Source of the DNA: Asticcacaulis aquaticus
GTDB taxonomy: Bacteria > Pseudomonadota > Alphaproteobacteria > Caulobacterales > Caulobacteraceae
NCBI RefSeq assembly: GCF_028550415.1
Contig: NZ_JAQQKX010000001.1
Span: forward strand, 310,001-374,000
Length of the DNA stretch: 64,000 bases
Direction: 5' to 3'
A program made the translations under genes and the position numbers. The notes beneath the pieces were generated by a model. It worked only from the letters and a program-made list of their open reading frames with translations. It was not told where the DNA came from and made no database searches. Each line of letters begins with the position of its first letter. Position 1 is the first letter of the stretch. Below, one piece after another: positions 50,500-59,239 of this stretch.

Positions 50500-51600
50500 T
50501 TAGCGGAATAAGTTAATCTGCCACGACACGCCGAAGCGGTCATTGACCCAGCCGAAGCGCGGGCTGAAATCGTAGGCGGCCAGCGGCATCAGCACCTGCC
50601 CGTCATCGGACAGGGCCGTAAACAGCCGGTCGACCTCGGCTTCGGTGGCGCAGCTGATCGTAACCGACGTCGCGGGCGTAAACCCAAACTCGTGCTTGAT
50701 AGGGCTGTCGAGGCAGATAAACGGGCTGCCGTTGAGCGTAAAGCGCGCCTGACGGACGCTGCCCGGCTTACCGCCTTCTTTCAGTCCGTAGGTGTCGAGG
50801 GAGACGATGCGCGAATCCGGAAACAGCGACACGTAAAAGCGCATGGCCTCTTCGGCCTGACCGCTGAACATCAGGGTGGTCGCAATCATCGGCACGGCGT
50901 CGTTCGTGTTTGCCGCTGCGCCTTCGGGCTGCACCAGATCAGGAAAATCTGCGTCGCGCGCCACGGCGTCACGCAGCAAGGTTTGCACATCGGCCTGTGC
51001 GTCCAGTTGGGTTTGCAGCCCGCGCAAAACCTCGGCATTGTGCGCCAGATCGGCAATCAGGCGCACATTTTCCATCGCCACCGAGGCCGAGTCGGCCAGC
51101 GCCTGAAGAATGGTGATCTCCTCAGCGGTCGGCTGATGTTTATGGGCCCAGTAATTGCCGATCGATCCCACGGGTTGCTCAGAGCGGATCGGCACCATGA
51201 CCAGACTTTTGACGAAGGTCGGGCGATAGGCCTCGTGCGGGATGCGCGGATCGCTGTAAATATCCTCGATGACGGCCGTTTCGCGATTGAGCATGGCCCA
51301 ACCGCTGATGCACAGGCTCAGGGGAAAGCGCTTGCCCTTCCATAGCGGCGCGATGGCGTTCTCATCGACATAGTAGCATTGCTCGCCGTCTCGCAGCACG
51401 AAGGTCGCGCCATCGGCCCCGGTCAGTTCACGGGCAGCGTCGCGCACGATGCGGATGACGTGGTTCAGGTCGCGGGCGCGCGACAGGGCCTGAACGACCT
51501 CGATCAGGCGCTCCATGGCCGCGGCATACAGGGCCGAATAGGCCTTTTCGCTCTGAGGCAGGAACGGGAGGTCCGGCAATGCCGTCCGATATGCCGCCAT
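50500..51600 (-). CDS. GAF-domain plus PhnB-like VOC-domain fusion protein
   Basis: The protein is 366 aa from the ATG at 51600 after GGGAGA. The N-terminal GAF domain covers about residues 25-190 (DGATFVLRDGEQCYYVDENA, FPLSLCISGWAML, KSLVMVPIRSEQPVGSIGNYWA). A helical linker follows. The C-terminal PhnB-like/glyoxalase-fold domain covers about residues 240-366 (MFSGQAEEAMRFYVSLFPDS, FGWVNDRFGVSWQINL). Each domain is familiar, but the combination is unusual: a small-molecule or redox sensor joined to a VOC enzyme or binding domain. The active-site metal residues of VOC enzymes are not clearly complete, so the C-terminal part may bind rather than catalyse. Confidence 0.85.
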   Translation of the reverse strand: MAAYRTALPDLPFLPQSEKAYSALYAAAMERLIEVVQALSRARDLNHVIRIVRDAARELTGADGATFVLRDGEQCYYVDENAIAPLWKGKRFPLSLCISGWAMLNRETAVIEDIYSDPRIPHEAYRPTFVKSLVMVPIRSEQPVGSIGNYWAHKHQPTAEEITILQALADSASVAMENVRLIADLAHNAEVLRGLQTQLDAQADVQTLLRDAVARDADFPDLVQPEGAAANTNDAVPMIATTLMFSGQAEEAMRFYVSLFPDSRIVSLDTYGLKEGGKPGSVRQARFTLNGSPFICLDSPIKHEFGFTPATSVTISCATEAEVDRLFTALSDDGQVLMPLAAYDFSPRFGWVNDRFGVSWQINLFR

Positions 51601-51719
51601 GATCTTCTCCCGCACGCCAAGCTTTTGACACAACCCTACGCTGATTATCTTAACAAACCTTATCGGTGGCCGGAGTCAAAAGACCGTGATTTAAGGCCAT
51701 GATTCAAGAAAGGCGTCAG

Positions 51720-52283
51720 TTAAGGAAGTACGTGTGCGATCAGACCGGGACGCTGGCTATGGATGGCCTCGATCAGGACGGCGTCGGCAACCGTCAGGCC
51801 GCCTAGCCCGATATGCAACTCGGGCCGCTTCTGCCAGCGCGCCGCCAATCGGTTGAGTGCAAATATCGGATAGGCCTGTGACGGACGATAGTCATCCGGC
51901 CCGTCCGCCGTGGCGGGCTTGAGGTCCATTTGCAGCATCCATTGCCAGCCCTTGCGATAAAGATGCAGCGTTTCGATATCGTCCCAGCGCACCGGACCGC
52001 GTGTCAGGCGACGGTCGTACAGGCCTGTGTGGTCGATGCGCAGGATCAGGCCGGGCCGCATCAGGTCGATCGCGTGGGTCAGCCACAGGGGCACGAAAAC
52101 CAGACACATGAGGGCGATGAATACCGCGCCTTCGCTGACCTCGAAGTGCGTGCCCTCCGCCGTGCGCGCGATCTCCCACCCCGCGCCGACGCCGATCAGC
52201 AACCACGCCTCGAACGCCAGCAACGCGGCGATACCCACCATGACGATCAGATTATAAAGACGGGTAAAGCGGGCTTCGATCAT
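51720..52283 (-). CDS. Hypothetical two-helix membrane protein
   Basis: The 187-aa protein has two transmembrane helices near residues 13-33 and 51-70. The following cytoplasmic domain includes RIDHTGLYDRRLTRGPVRWDDIE, given here as GLYDRRL and PVRWDDIETL, typical of PH-like domains in STM3941-type proteins. Function unknown. It is divergent from the lipoprotein gene at 52393. Confidence 0.65.
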   Translation of the reverse strand: MIEARFTRLYNLIVMVGIAALLAFEAWLLIGVGAGWEIARTAEGTHFEVSEGAVFIALMCLVFVPLWLTHAIDLMRPGLILRIDHTGLYDRRLTRGPVRWDDIETLHLYRKGWQWMLQMDLKPATADGPDDYRPSQAYPIFALNRLAARWQKRPELHIGLGGLTVADAVLIEAIHSQRPGLIAHVLP

Positions 52284-52392
52284 GTCGTTTCGTACCCGAA
52301 ATGCGGCGGCGGTTCACATGACAATCTTTGTAAGTGGGCGGTGCGGCGATTCAGGCCTAGCGTACGGACATCATCACAATAGGGAAACGACC

Positions 52393-53067
52393 ATGTCCGA
52401 CCTGCTTGCCCGCCGCGCCGTGCTCGGCACCCTCGCCCTCCTGCCGCTGGCGGCCTGTGCGAAACCCGAAGCGACCGACGAGGTCTCAGCTTCCGCACCG
52501 GCTTCGGCACCTGCCAATGTCACGCAATGGATGACGTGGGAAGGCGGGGTCGATCTGGCCGCCGTGACCGACTCGACGCTGAAACAGCCCAATGTCATCG
52601 TCCATGTGGCTCGTCTGGTGACCACCCCTAAGGGAAGCGCCGCCAGCGGCATGATTCTGTATCAGCCCGACGCAACCAAGCCTCCGCTGGTCATGGGCTT
52701 TGTGTCCGGCACGCCCGAAGTCGGAGCCTATTTCGGTCCGCATATCTTCAAAGGCACGCCGTTCGAAGCCGCCCCCGCCCTGCCCGCCGAGATCGTCATC
52801 GACGACAGCAAAGCCCCGCACACCGTGTCAGCCAAGGTTAGGGTTGCTGGTCATGTGTTCGAGGTAACACTCAATGGTCTGTTGCCGCTCCAAACCGTCA
52901 ATCGCCCTGCCGGTGCCCTGCCTTTTTCGCAGCAGGGGGTCGAGGCAGCGGCCACGAAAGCCAGCCTTAAGGTCGATGGCAAGGACATCGCCATCGTCGT
53001 CCCGCCGGTCGGTCTGTCGGGCGGTCCCGCCGCCGTCTGGTCGCCCGCCGGCACCTATGCCCGGTAA
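52393..53067 (+). CDS. Putative lipoprotein, 224 aa
   Basis: The start at 52393 gives MSDLLARRAVLGTLALLPLAAC, split as MSDLLARRAVLGTL and ALLPLAAC: a signal with twin-Arg-like ARR and a lipobox-like LAAC. The next 25 residues are a low-complexity Ala/Ser/Pro/Glu linker. The body is beta-rich with no family I recognise. It is nine bases upstream of the next exported protein gene, so likely co-transcribed. Confidence 0.6.
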   Translation: MSDLLARRAVLGTLALLPLAACAKPEATDEVSASAPASAPANVTQWMTWEGGVDLAAVTDSTLKQPNVIVHVARLVTTPKGSAASGMILYQPDATKPPLVMGFVSGTPEVGAYFGPHIFKGTPFEAAPALPAEIVIDDSKAPHTVSAKVRVAGHVFEVTLNGLLPLQTVNRPAGALPFSQQGVEAAATKASLKVDGKDIAIVVPPVGLSGGPAAVWSPAGTYAR

Positions 53068-53076
53068 GCCACGCAG

Positions 53077-54111
53077 ATGAACCCGTTGCGGCAAACCCTT
53101 CTGTCGGCGTTGTTTTTCGTCATTCCGCTCATGGCATCGGCAGCCCCGCCTCAGCCGCCGAAAATCGTCGCCGATGCCGCGATCAGAATGTATTTCGACT
53201 ACGACTACGCCGATCCGGACAATGCCTGGGCCCCGCGACCGAAAGCAAACCAGACCGCGATCTTCCTGAAAAAGAAGGTTCTGCGGCCGGTCTATCTGAG
53301 CGGAAATGCCGAGCCGGACTGGATGATCGACGTCGAGGCCGATCCGCAAGGCGCGCTGTGCGGCACCGGCGGTTGTCCGCTGCAAATCTGGGTCAAAGAC
53401 GGCGACGACTATCGGCTGGTCATGGACAAACAGGTTCGTGAATGGAAACTGCACGCGGTTCAGAACGAAAAGCGTCAGTGGCTGTGGGTCGACCTGCACG
53501 GCACCGCCTGCGGCAGCTTCGGCGCCGACGAATGCCCGTTCGCCTTCGAATGGTCGCGCGAAGGCTATCTGATGGCATCGGCACGCTACGCCAAGGCCTC
53601 GCTGATCCACGTCGCCGCCTTGCCGCAAGCCATGGACAATTATCTGAGCGATGCCCCCGATCCGCCTGCGCCGTTGGCTGCCCTGATCGCCACCGCGACC
53701 GAAGCATGCAAATCACGTGGCGGCGAACTGGCCAGCGAGCAGGCGCTCGCTAACCGCGCCCCCGACCTCAACGGCGACGGCATTGGCGACTGGAGCTTCG
53801 ACAACGGCTGGTCCTATTGCGCGTTTCCGGACAGCGAGGATTTTGCGGCGAAACGCGCCGAAGACCCGTGCGGGTATCTCGATTGCCGGACGGTACTGTT
53901 CGTATCGATCAAGGCCGCCAACGGCACGAAATGGCGTCAGCAGGATATCGGTAAGGAACAATACGCCTACCGCGTCGACCCCGCCAAAGGCTTTACCCCC
54001 GTACGCCTGATCCCGTTGGACGGGCATAAGGACAATGACGCCGAACCCTGCGGCGTTTCGACGCTGCAATTTTGCCGTATAGAGCCGATTGTGATCTCGC
54101 CAGACCTTTAG
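53077..54111 (+). CDS. Hypothetical exported protein with paired cysteines
   Basis: The 344-aa protein has a signal peptide (MNPLRQTLLSALFFVIPLMASA, cleavage about residue 23). The mature part has several closely spaced cysteines (LCGTGGCPLQ, TACGSFGADECPF, EDPCGYLDC) suggesting disulfides, and a DLNGDGIGDW loop (about residue 230) resembling a calcium-binding FG-GAP/dockerin loop. No family recognised. Confidence 0.6.
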   Translation: MNPLRQTLLSALFFVIPLMASAAPPQPPKIVADAAIRMYFDYDYADPDNAWAPRPKANQTAIFLKKKVLRPVYLSGNAEPDWMIDVEADPQGALCGTGGCPLQIWVKDGDDYRLVMDKQVREWKLHAVQNEKRQWLWVDLHGTACGSFGADECPFAFEWSREGYLMASARYAKASLIHVAALPQAMDNYLSDAPDPPAPLAALIATATEACKSRGGELASEQALANRAPDLNGDGIGDWSFDNGWSYCAFPDSEDFAAKRAEDPCGYLDCRTVLFVSIKAANGTKWRQQDIGKEQYAYRVDPAKGFTPVRLIPLDGHKDNDAEPCGVSTLQFCRIEPIVISPDL

Positions 54112-54147
54112 GTCTGCGCTACATCGTCTCGGGACTATGGGAGGCAG

Positions 54148-54633
54148 ATGATGCGTGTTGCGATGACGGTTCTGACGGCGGGGTTATTGCTGACAGCGTG
54201 CGGGGAAAAGCCAGCCAGTGCGCCGAAAGCCGCACCACCGGCGGGCCCGACCGAGGCCGAAAAAGCCGCCTTGTTGGCCACCCTGCCCGCTCCCTATAAC
54301 ACCGCCGATCTGACGGCAGGCGAAAAGGCGTGGAACAAGTGCCGCTCGTGCCACACCCTGGTCGAGGGCGGGATCAATATGGTGGGCCCGAATCTGTTCG
54401 GCGTCTTTGGTCGTGTGGCGGGCAGCAAGGCCGATTATCAGTTTTCCGACGCCATGAAGGCGCACGGCACTAAGGATAAGGTGACGTGGGACTACGCGTC
54501 GATGGACGACTATCTGACACACCCGCAATCGACCGTCCCTGGCACTAAAATGGGCTTTATGGGCCTCAAGGACGAGACGGAACGGCACAACCTGATCGCC
54601 TGGCTCAAGGTCGAAACGACGGGGAAGAAGTAA
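54148..54633 (+). CDS. Class I cytochrome c, probable lipoprotein
   Basis: The 161-aa protein starts ATG-ATG after GGGAGG. A signal peptide ends in lipobox LTAC (Cys about residue 18), then an Ala/Pro-rich linker. The haem motif CRSCH is near residue 65, and a later Met in GTKMGFMG is the likely sixth ligand, as in cytochrome c2-type proteins. Likely a membrane-tethered periplasmic electron carrier. It follows two exported-protein genes on the same strand. Confidence 0.88.
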   Translation: MMRVAMTVLTAGLLLTACGEKPASAPKAAPPAGPTEAEKAALLATLPAPYNTADLTAGEKAWNKCRSCHTLVEGGINMVGPNLFGVFGRVAGSKADYQFSDAMKAHGTKDKVTWDYASMDDYLTHPQSTVPGTKMGFMGLKDETERHNLIAWLKVETTGKK

Positions 54634-54649
54634 ACGTCTTCTGCATATC

Positions 54650-54818
54650 TATACCTCCCTAGCTTTGCTGGGGAGGGGGACCGCACGAGACGCGCAGCGG
54701 TGAGATGTGGTGGTGGGGGTTCTTGCTTTTTAAGCGCGCGGACAGTGGATTAAGTAAGATACCCCACCACCACGCCTTTCAGGCGCGGTCCCCCTCCCCA
54801 ACAAGTTGGGGAGGTATA
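54650..54818. repeat. Long inverted repeat, 169 bp, between cytochrome c and gmk
   Basis: The left arm from 54650 (TATACCTCCC, then CTGGGGAGGGGGACCGC) is matched by an inverted right arm ending at 54818 (GCGGTCCCCCTCCCC, then GGGGAGGTATA). The arms are about 60-70 bases with several mismatches around a central AT-richer 40 bases. Each arm also folds internally (CTCCC...GGGGAG). There is no reading frame inside. Confidence 0.75.
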
Positions 54819-54825
54819 AGTGGGC

Positions 54826-55467
54826 TTAAATCTCTTCGCCCATCAGTTCGTCGACGAAGGGCGCGATCCACAGACCACGCGAACGGCGCGCGGTTTCCGA
54901 ATGATAGATATGGACCAGTTCCGCATAGGACCGGTCGAAGTCATCATTCAAGATCACATAGTCGTATTCCGCCCAGTGCGCGATCTCGCCCTTGGCGCGG
55001 CTCAGACGGCGCTGGATGACGTCGTCGGCGTCCTGCGCGCGGGCATAGAGACGGCGTTTCAGTTCTTCCATCGACGGGGGCAGGATAAAGACCCGCACCA
55101 CGTCCGACGGGGCCTTGGCCGAGATACGCTGCGCGCCTTGCCAGTCGATGTCGAACAGCACGTTTTGGCCTTTTGAGAGCGCGTTTTCGACTGGTTCGCG
55201 CGGGCTGCCGTAGCGATGATCGTGGACCGCCGCCCATTCGAGCAGGGCGTCGTCCTTCACCAGCCCGTTCATCGCGTCCTCGCTGATGAAGTGGTACTCG
55301 CGACCGTCCTTTTCGCCCGGCCGCGCCGAACGCGTCGTCACCGAGATCGACAGGTCGAGGTCCGGATGATCGGCCATCAGACGACGGCACAGAGACGTCT
55401 TGCCCGCACCGGACGGCGAAGACACGATCAGCATAAGACCACGACGGAGGCGCTGGGAATTGGGCAT
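54826..55467 (-). CDS. gmk: Guanylate kinase
   Basis: The 213-aa protein has the P-loop SSPSGAGKTSLCRRL (about residues 16-30), the GMP-binding DGREYHFIS-type segment (about 53-61), and a typical lid. Converts GMP to GDP with ATP. It is two bases downstream of the yicC gene. Confidence 0.97.
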   Translation of the reverse strand: MPNSQRLRRGLMLIVSSPSGAGKTSLCRRLMADHPDLDLSISVTTRSARPGEKDGREYHFISEDAMNGLVKDDALLEWAAVHDHRYGSPREPVENALSKGQNVLFDIDWQGAQRISAKAPSDVVRVFILPPSMEELKRRLYARAQDADDVIQRRLSRAKGEIAHWAEYDYVILNDDFDRSYAELVHIYHSETARRSRGLWIAPFVDELMGEEI

Positions 55468-55469
55468 TT

Positions 55470-56351
55470 CTACTCTACGTTTTGAACCTGTTCACGGAAC
55501 TGATCGATGACGGCCTTGAGGTCCAGACCGATTTTCGTCAGGTCGTTGAAGGCCGATTTCGAACAGAGGGTATTGGCTTCGCGCATGAATTCCTGCGACA
55601 GGAAGTCGAGCTTGCGGCCCTGCGACGCCGCATCATTCAGCAATTCGTGCGCCGCCGCGATATGGGCGCGCAAACGATCCAGTTCTTCGCGCACATCGGC
55701 CTTGACGGCCATGACGGCGGCTTCCTGAAGAATGCGTTCCTGAAGATCGCTATCGGGTAAAAGCTCGTTCACACGGCGCGCAAAACGCTCGCGGATCGTA
55801 TCGGCCTGTTGTACCGTCAAGGCCTCGGCACGATCAACGCCGTCAGTAATGGTCGCCAGATGCTGGCTGAGAATGTCGTGCAGGGCGCGGCCTTCATGCA
55901 GACGCGCCTCTTTCAGTTGCTCCAGCACCGCGCCCAGATCGGCCAGCAGCGGCGCTTCGATAACCGCGAACCCGTCCGGCGTGTCTTCATTTCCAGCGGC
56001 TTCGATCACACCGCGCAGCGACAACAGCCCGTCAAGGCTGGGCATGGTCGCCTGCCCCTGCGCCATCAGGGTTTGTCCGACCTCCAGATAGTAGTCGAGC
56101 AGCCTGTGATTGATGGTGAAGTCGGATTTTGCTTCCGCCGTCCGCACCGAGAGCGTCAGCGACACCTGACCGCGCTGAAACCGCGCCTTGCCGAGGTCCT
56201 TGGCGGCACGCTCAACCGCGTCGTACCCGGCGGGGGTGCGCACCTTGATATCGAGCGAGCGGCCATTGACCGAGCGCGCCTCATAGACCCAGCCGATATC
56301 GCCGTGGCTGCCCTCGACGCGGGCAAAACCGGTCATGCTCGACAGGGTCAT
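55470..56351 (-). CDS. YicC-family endoribonuclease-like protein
   Basis: The 293-aa protein starts at the ATG at 56351 (MTLSSMTGFARVEG), the family N-terminus, and ends with KLDFLSQEFMREANTLCSKS, characteristic of YicC. Other YicC proteins act as ribonucleases involved in sRNA decay. The start overlaps the mltG stop as ATGA. Gene context (mltG-yicC-gmk) is common in Alphaproteobacteria. Confidence 0.92.
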   Translation of the reverse strand: MTLSSMTGFARVEGSHGDIGWVYEARSVNGRSLDIKVRTPAGYDAVERAAKDLGKARFQRGQVSLTLSVRTAEAKSDFTINHRLLDYYLEVGQTLMAQGQATMPSLDGLLSLRGVIEAAGNEDTPDGFAVIEAPLLADLGAVLEQLKEARLHEGRALHDILSQHLATITDGVDRAEALTVQQADTIRERFARRVNELLPDSDLQERILQEAAVMAVKADVREELDRLRAHIAAAHELLNDAASQGRKLDFLSQEFMREANTLCSKSAFNDLTKIGLDLKAVIDQFREQVQNVE

Positions 56352-57415
56352 TGGCCCTCCTTGGCAACCGTCTGTGCCGCGTCGGTTTGAATCTTGCCGC
56401 CATCGGCCTCGATCACGCGCCATTTGGCGACGTTGATCAGGTGCTGATCGTAGGTTTCAGCAAAGACATGGCCGCCCGTGCCGTCGGCGACGAAATAGAC
56501 GTCCTTGGTTTCCGGGGGATTGAGCACGGCCTCAAGCGCCGCCTTACCCGGATTGGCGATCGGCGTTACCGGCAACCCGTCGATCAGATAGGTGTTCCAC
56601 GGCGTCGGCGTATCGAGTTCCGAGCGCTTCAGACCGCGCCCCAGCGGTTCGCCCTTCGAAACACCATAGACTACGGTCGGGTCCGACTGCAGCCGCATCC
56701 CCGTGCGCAGGCGATTGACGAAAACGGCGGCGACTTTTGGGCGCTCAGACGCGATGCCGGTTTCCTTTTCGACGACCGAGGCGAGGATCAGGGCCTCTTC
56801 CTTGCTCTTGATCGGCAGATTCGGCGCGCGTTTGGCCCACAGGTCGTCGAGCGTTTCACGCCCCGCCGCCAGCATACGATCGAGCACCGCCTGACGCGTC
56901 TCGCCGATCTCGTACTGATAGGTTTCAGGTAAAATCGAGCCTTCGGGCGGCACCTCGACATCGCCTTTTAGGCCGTCGGTGGCCATCAGGATGCGTACCG
57001 CCATGGCCGAGGTGCGGCCTTCGGGGATGGTGACGAAGTGCTGGACGACGCGGCCTTCGAGGATCTGATCCAGCACGCCCATCATCGACAGGCGCGAGGC
57101 GAATTCATAGGTGCCTGCACGCAGCGACGTATCGCGGCCGTCGAACTTGGCCGCCAGCCGGAAGGCCGCAACCGAGCGTATGACGCCCGCGGCCTTGAGC
57201 TTCTTGGCGATGGCGTTGAGGCCCTGCCCGCGTTCGACGACGACCGCGGTCACCTGACCCGATTTCGCCGATGGGCCAGGGCCGTAGGTATTGGCATAAA
57301 CAAAGAGTCCTGCCGCCAGAAGCAGCAGGACGATACCGGACAAAAGGCCCGCCACAGGCGCCATCAGGCGTCTGGATTTTCGCCGCGGGGCAGGACGGGC
57401 CTTCTTTTTCGCCAT
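56348..57415 (-). CDS. mltG: Endolytic peptidoglycan transglycosylase MltG
   Basis: The 355-aa protein has a basic N-terminus, a transmembrane helix (residues about 19-42) and a periplasmic YceG domain. The catalytic Glu lies in SVVEKETGIASERP, followed by VFVNRLRTGMRLQSDPTVVYG. MltG cuts nascent glycan strands and terminates their growth. It is two bases after fabF. Confidence 0.95.
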   Translation of the reverse strand: MAKKKARPAPRRKSRRLMAPVAGLLSGIVLLLLAAGLFVYANTYGPGPSAKSGQVTAVVVERGQGLNAIAKKLKAAGVIRSVAAFRLAAKFDGRDTSLRAGTYEFASRLSMMGVLDQILEGRVVQHFVTIPEGRTSAMAVRILMATDGLKGDVEVPPEGSILPETYQYEIGETRQAVLDRMLAAGRETLDDLWAKRAPNLPIKSKEEALILASVVEKETGIASERPKVAAVFVNRLRTGMRLQSDPTVVYGVSKGEPLGRGLKRSELDTPTPWNTYLIDGLPVTPIANPGKAALEAVLNPPETKDVYFVADGTGGHVFAETYDQHLINVAKWRVIEADGGKIQTDAAQTVAKEGQ

Positions 57416-57417
57416 GA

Positions 57418-58701
57418 CTAGTCGACTTTACCGAGGATCAGGGCCGCATTGGTGCCGCCGAAGCCGAACGAGTTCGACATGACGGTGTCGATCTTCATCG
57501 GCTTGGCCTTATGGGGCACCAGATCGATGGTCGTCTCATAGGCCGGATTGTCGAGGTTGATCGTCGGCGGGGCAACCTGATCGCGGATGGCCAGGGCGCA
57601 GAAGATGGCCTCGACCGCACCGGCGCCGCCGAGCAGGTGCCCGATGGCCGACTTGGTCGAAGAAACCGTGCCGGTCGCCGCGCGCTCACCGAGGAACTTC
57701 TCGATGGCTTTCAGCTCGATGCCGTCGGCCATGGTCGAGGTGCCGTGCGAATTGACGTAGTCGATGGTCGCCGGATCGATGCCCGCATTCTTGGCTGCCG
57801 CGATCATGGCGCGATAGCCGCCGTCGCCGTCTTCCGAAGGCGCGGTGATATGGTAGGCGTCGCCCGACAGGCCGTAGCCCAGCACTTCGGCGTAGATCTT
57901 AGCGCCGCGCGCCTTGGCGTGTTCATATTCTTCGAGGACGACGACGCCCGCACCTTCGCCCATGACGAAGCCGTCACGGTCCTTGTCGTAGGGGCGCGAA
58001 GCCTTGGTCGGTTCGTCGTTGAAGGCCGTGCACAGGGCGCGGCAGGCGATGAAGCCCGCAATACCGATCGGCACGATGGCCGATTCGGCACCACCCGCGA
58101 CCATGACATCGGCGTCGCCGGACTTGATCAGGCGCGCCGCGTCGCCGATAGCATGAGCCCCGGTGGCGCAGGCCGTAACGACGGCGTGGTTCGGGCCCTT
58201 GAGGCCGTGACGGATCGAGACCTGACCCGAGGCCAGATTGATCAGTGACGACGGGATGAAGAAGGGCGAAATGCGCTTCGGGCCCTTTTCCTTAAGCTCA
58301 AGCGCCGTGTCGGCGATGATGCCGAGACCGCCAATACCCGACCCGATCATGACGCCGGTGCGGAACTGATCGTCGTCGGATTCCGGGTGCCAGTTGGCAT
58401 CGTCCAGCGCTTCGTCAGCCGCCGCGATGGCATAGAGGATAAAGTCGTCGACCTTGCGGCGCTCCTTGTTCGACAGGACTTTCGACGGGTCGAACGAGCC
58501 TTCGATGTCGGGGCCGCCGCCGCCGCGACCGTCCACCATCGGGATTTCGCAGGCGACCGTACAGGCATAGTCCGTGGTGTCGAAAGCGGTGATCGGACCG
58601 GCGCCCGACTGACCTTCCAGCAGACGTTTCCAGGAAATTTCGACCCCTGCGCCCAGCGGCGAGACGAGACCAAGACCCGTAATGACAACGCGACGAACCA
58701 T
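57418..58701 (-). CDS. fabF: Beta-ketoacyl-ACP synthase II
   Basis: The 427-aa protein starts at the ATG at 58701 (MVRRVVITGLGLVSPLG). The catalytic triad is visible: Cys in VTACATGAHA, His in VNSHGTSTMADG, His in KSAIGHLLGGAGA. It elongates acyl-ACP in type II fatty-acid synthesis. A terminator-like hairpin lies between it and acpP. Confidence 0.97.
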   Translation of the reverse strand: MVRRVVITGLGLVSPLGAGVEISWKRLLEGQSGAGPITAFDTTDYACTVACEIPMVDGRGGGGPDIEGSFDPSKVLSNKERRKVDDFILYAIAAADEALDDANWHPESDDDQFRTGVMIGSGIGGLGIIADTALELKEKGPKRISPFFIPSSLINLASGQVSIRHGLKGPNHAVVTACATGAHAIGDAARLIKSGDADVMVAGGAESAIVPIGIAGFIACRALCTAFNDEPTKASRPYDKDRDGFVMGEGAGVVVLEEYEHAKARGAKIYAEVLGYGLSGDAYHITAPSEDGDGGYRAMIAAAKNAGIDPATIDYVNSHGTSTMADGIELKAIEKFLGERAATGTVSSTKSAIGHLLGGAGAVEAIFCALAIRDQVAPPTINLDNPAYETTIDLVPHKAKPMKIDTVMSNSFGFGGTNAALILGKVD

Positions 58702-58737
58702 TCGTACCCTACCTATCGTAACAACGAACGCGTGATG

Positions 58738-58771
58738 AAAACCCACGCGCCCTGAATAGCAAGAGGGCGCG
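58738..58771 (-). terminator. Hairpin with short T-run between acpP and fabF
   Basis: CGCGCCCT / AGGGCGCG arms (8 bp, loop of ten) are followed on the minus strand by TGGGTTTT. It may partly terminate after acpP, so that ACP mRNA is made in excess of fabF. Confidence 0.5.
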
Positions 58772-58828
58772 GCTTAGGACCGGTATGCACACCCGTCGTA
58801 AACCACGCCCTATATCCGGTAATTCAGA

Positions 58829-59068
58829 TTAAGCGGCCAGCTTTTCCTGAATGTAGTTGACGGCGTCGCCAACGGTCAGGATGTGCTCGGCCGAGTCATC
58901 GGGAATTTCGATGTCGAACTCTTCTTCGAAAGCCATGACCAGCTCGACGATGTCGAGGCTGTCGGCTTCCAGATCGTCGATGAAGCTCGCCTTATCGGTG
59001 ACCTTATCCGGATCGGCATCCAGGTGATCGATCACAATCTTGCGAACACGTTCAAGAACTTCAGACAT
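58829..59068 (-). CDS. acpP: Acyl carrier protein
   Basis: The 79-aa acidic protein carries the phosphopantetheine Ser in the [16 protein letters not shown] motif (Ser about residue 38). Carries growing acyl chains. It is preceded by 171 bases of non-coding sequence after fabG, which may contain its own promoter. Confidence 0.98.
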   Translation of the reverse strand: MSEVLERVRKIVIDHLDADPDKVTDKASFIDDLEADSLDIVELVMAFEEEFDIEIPDDSAEHILTVGDAVNYIQEKLAA

Positions 59069-59239
59069 ATCGGGCCCTCTAGAGGTTTGTAAACACGACC
59101 CAAAGCGGCTTAAAGCTTTGTTGGGGCCGGGTAGAAGAATCTAAGCCAACTGCCTTTTATGCACACTGTGTGCAGGTTTCAAGCGGTTTTAACGCTGGCT
59201 CAGGGTGGTCTTGCACAACTAAACGCAACGATCCGTAAC

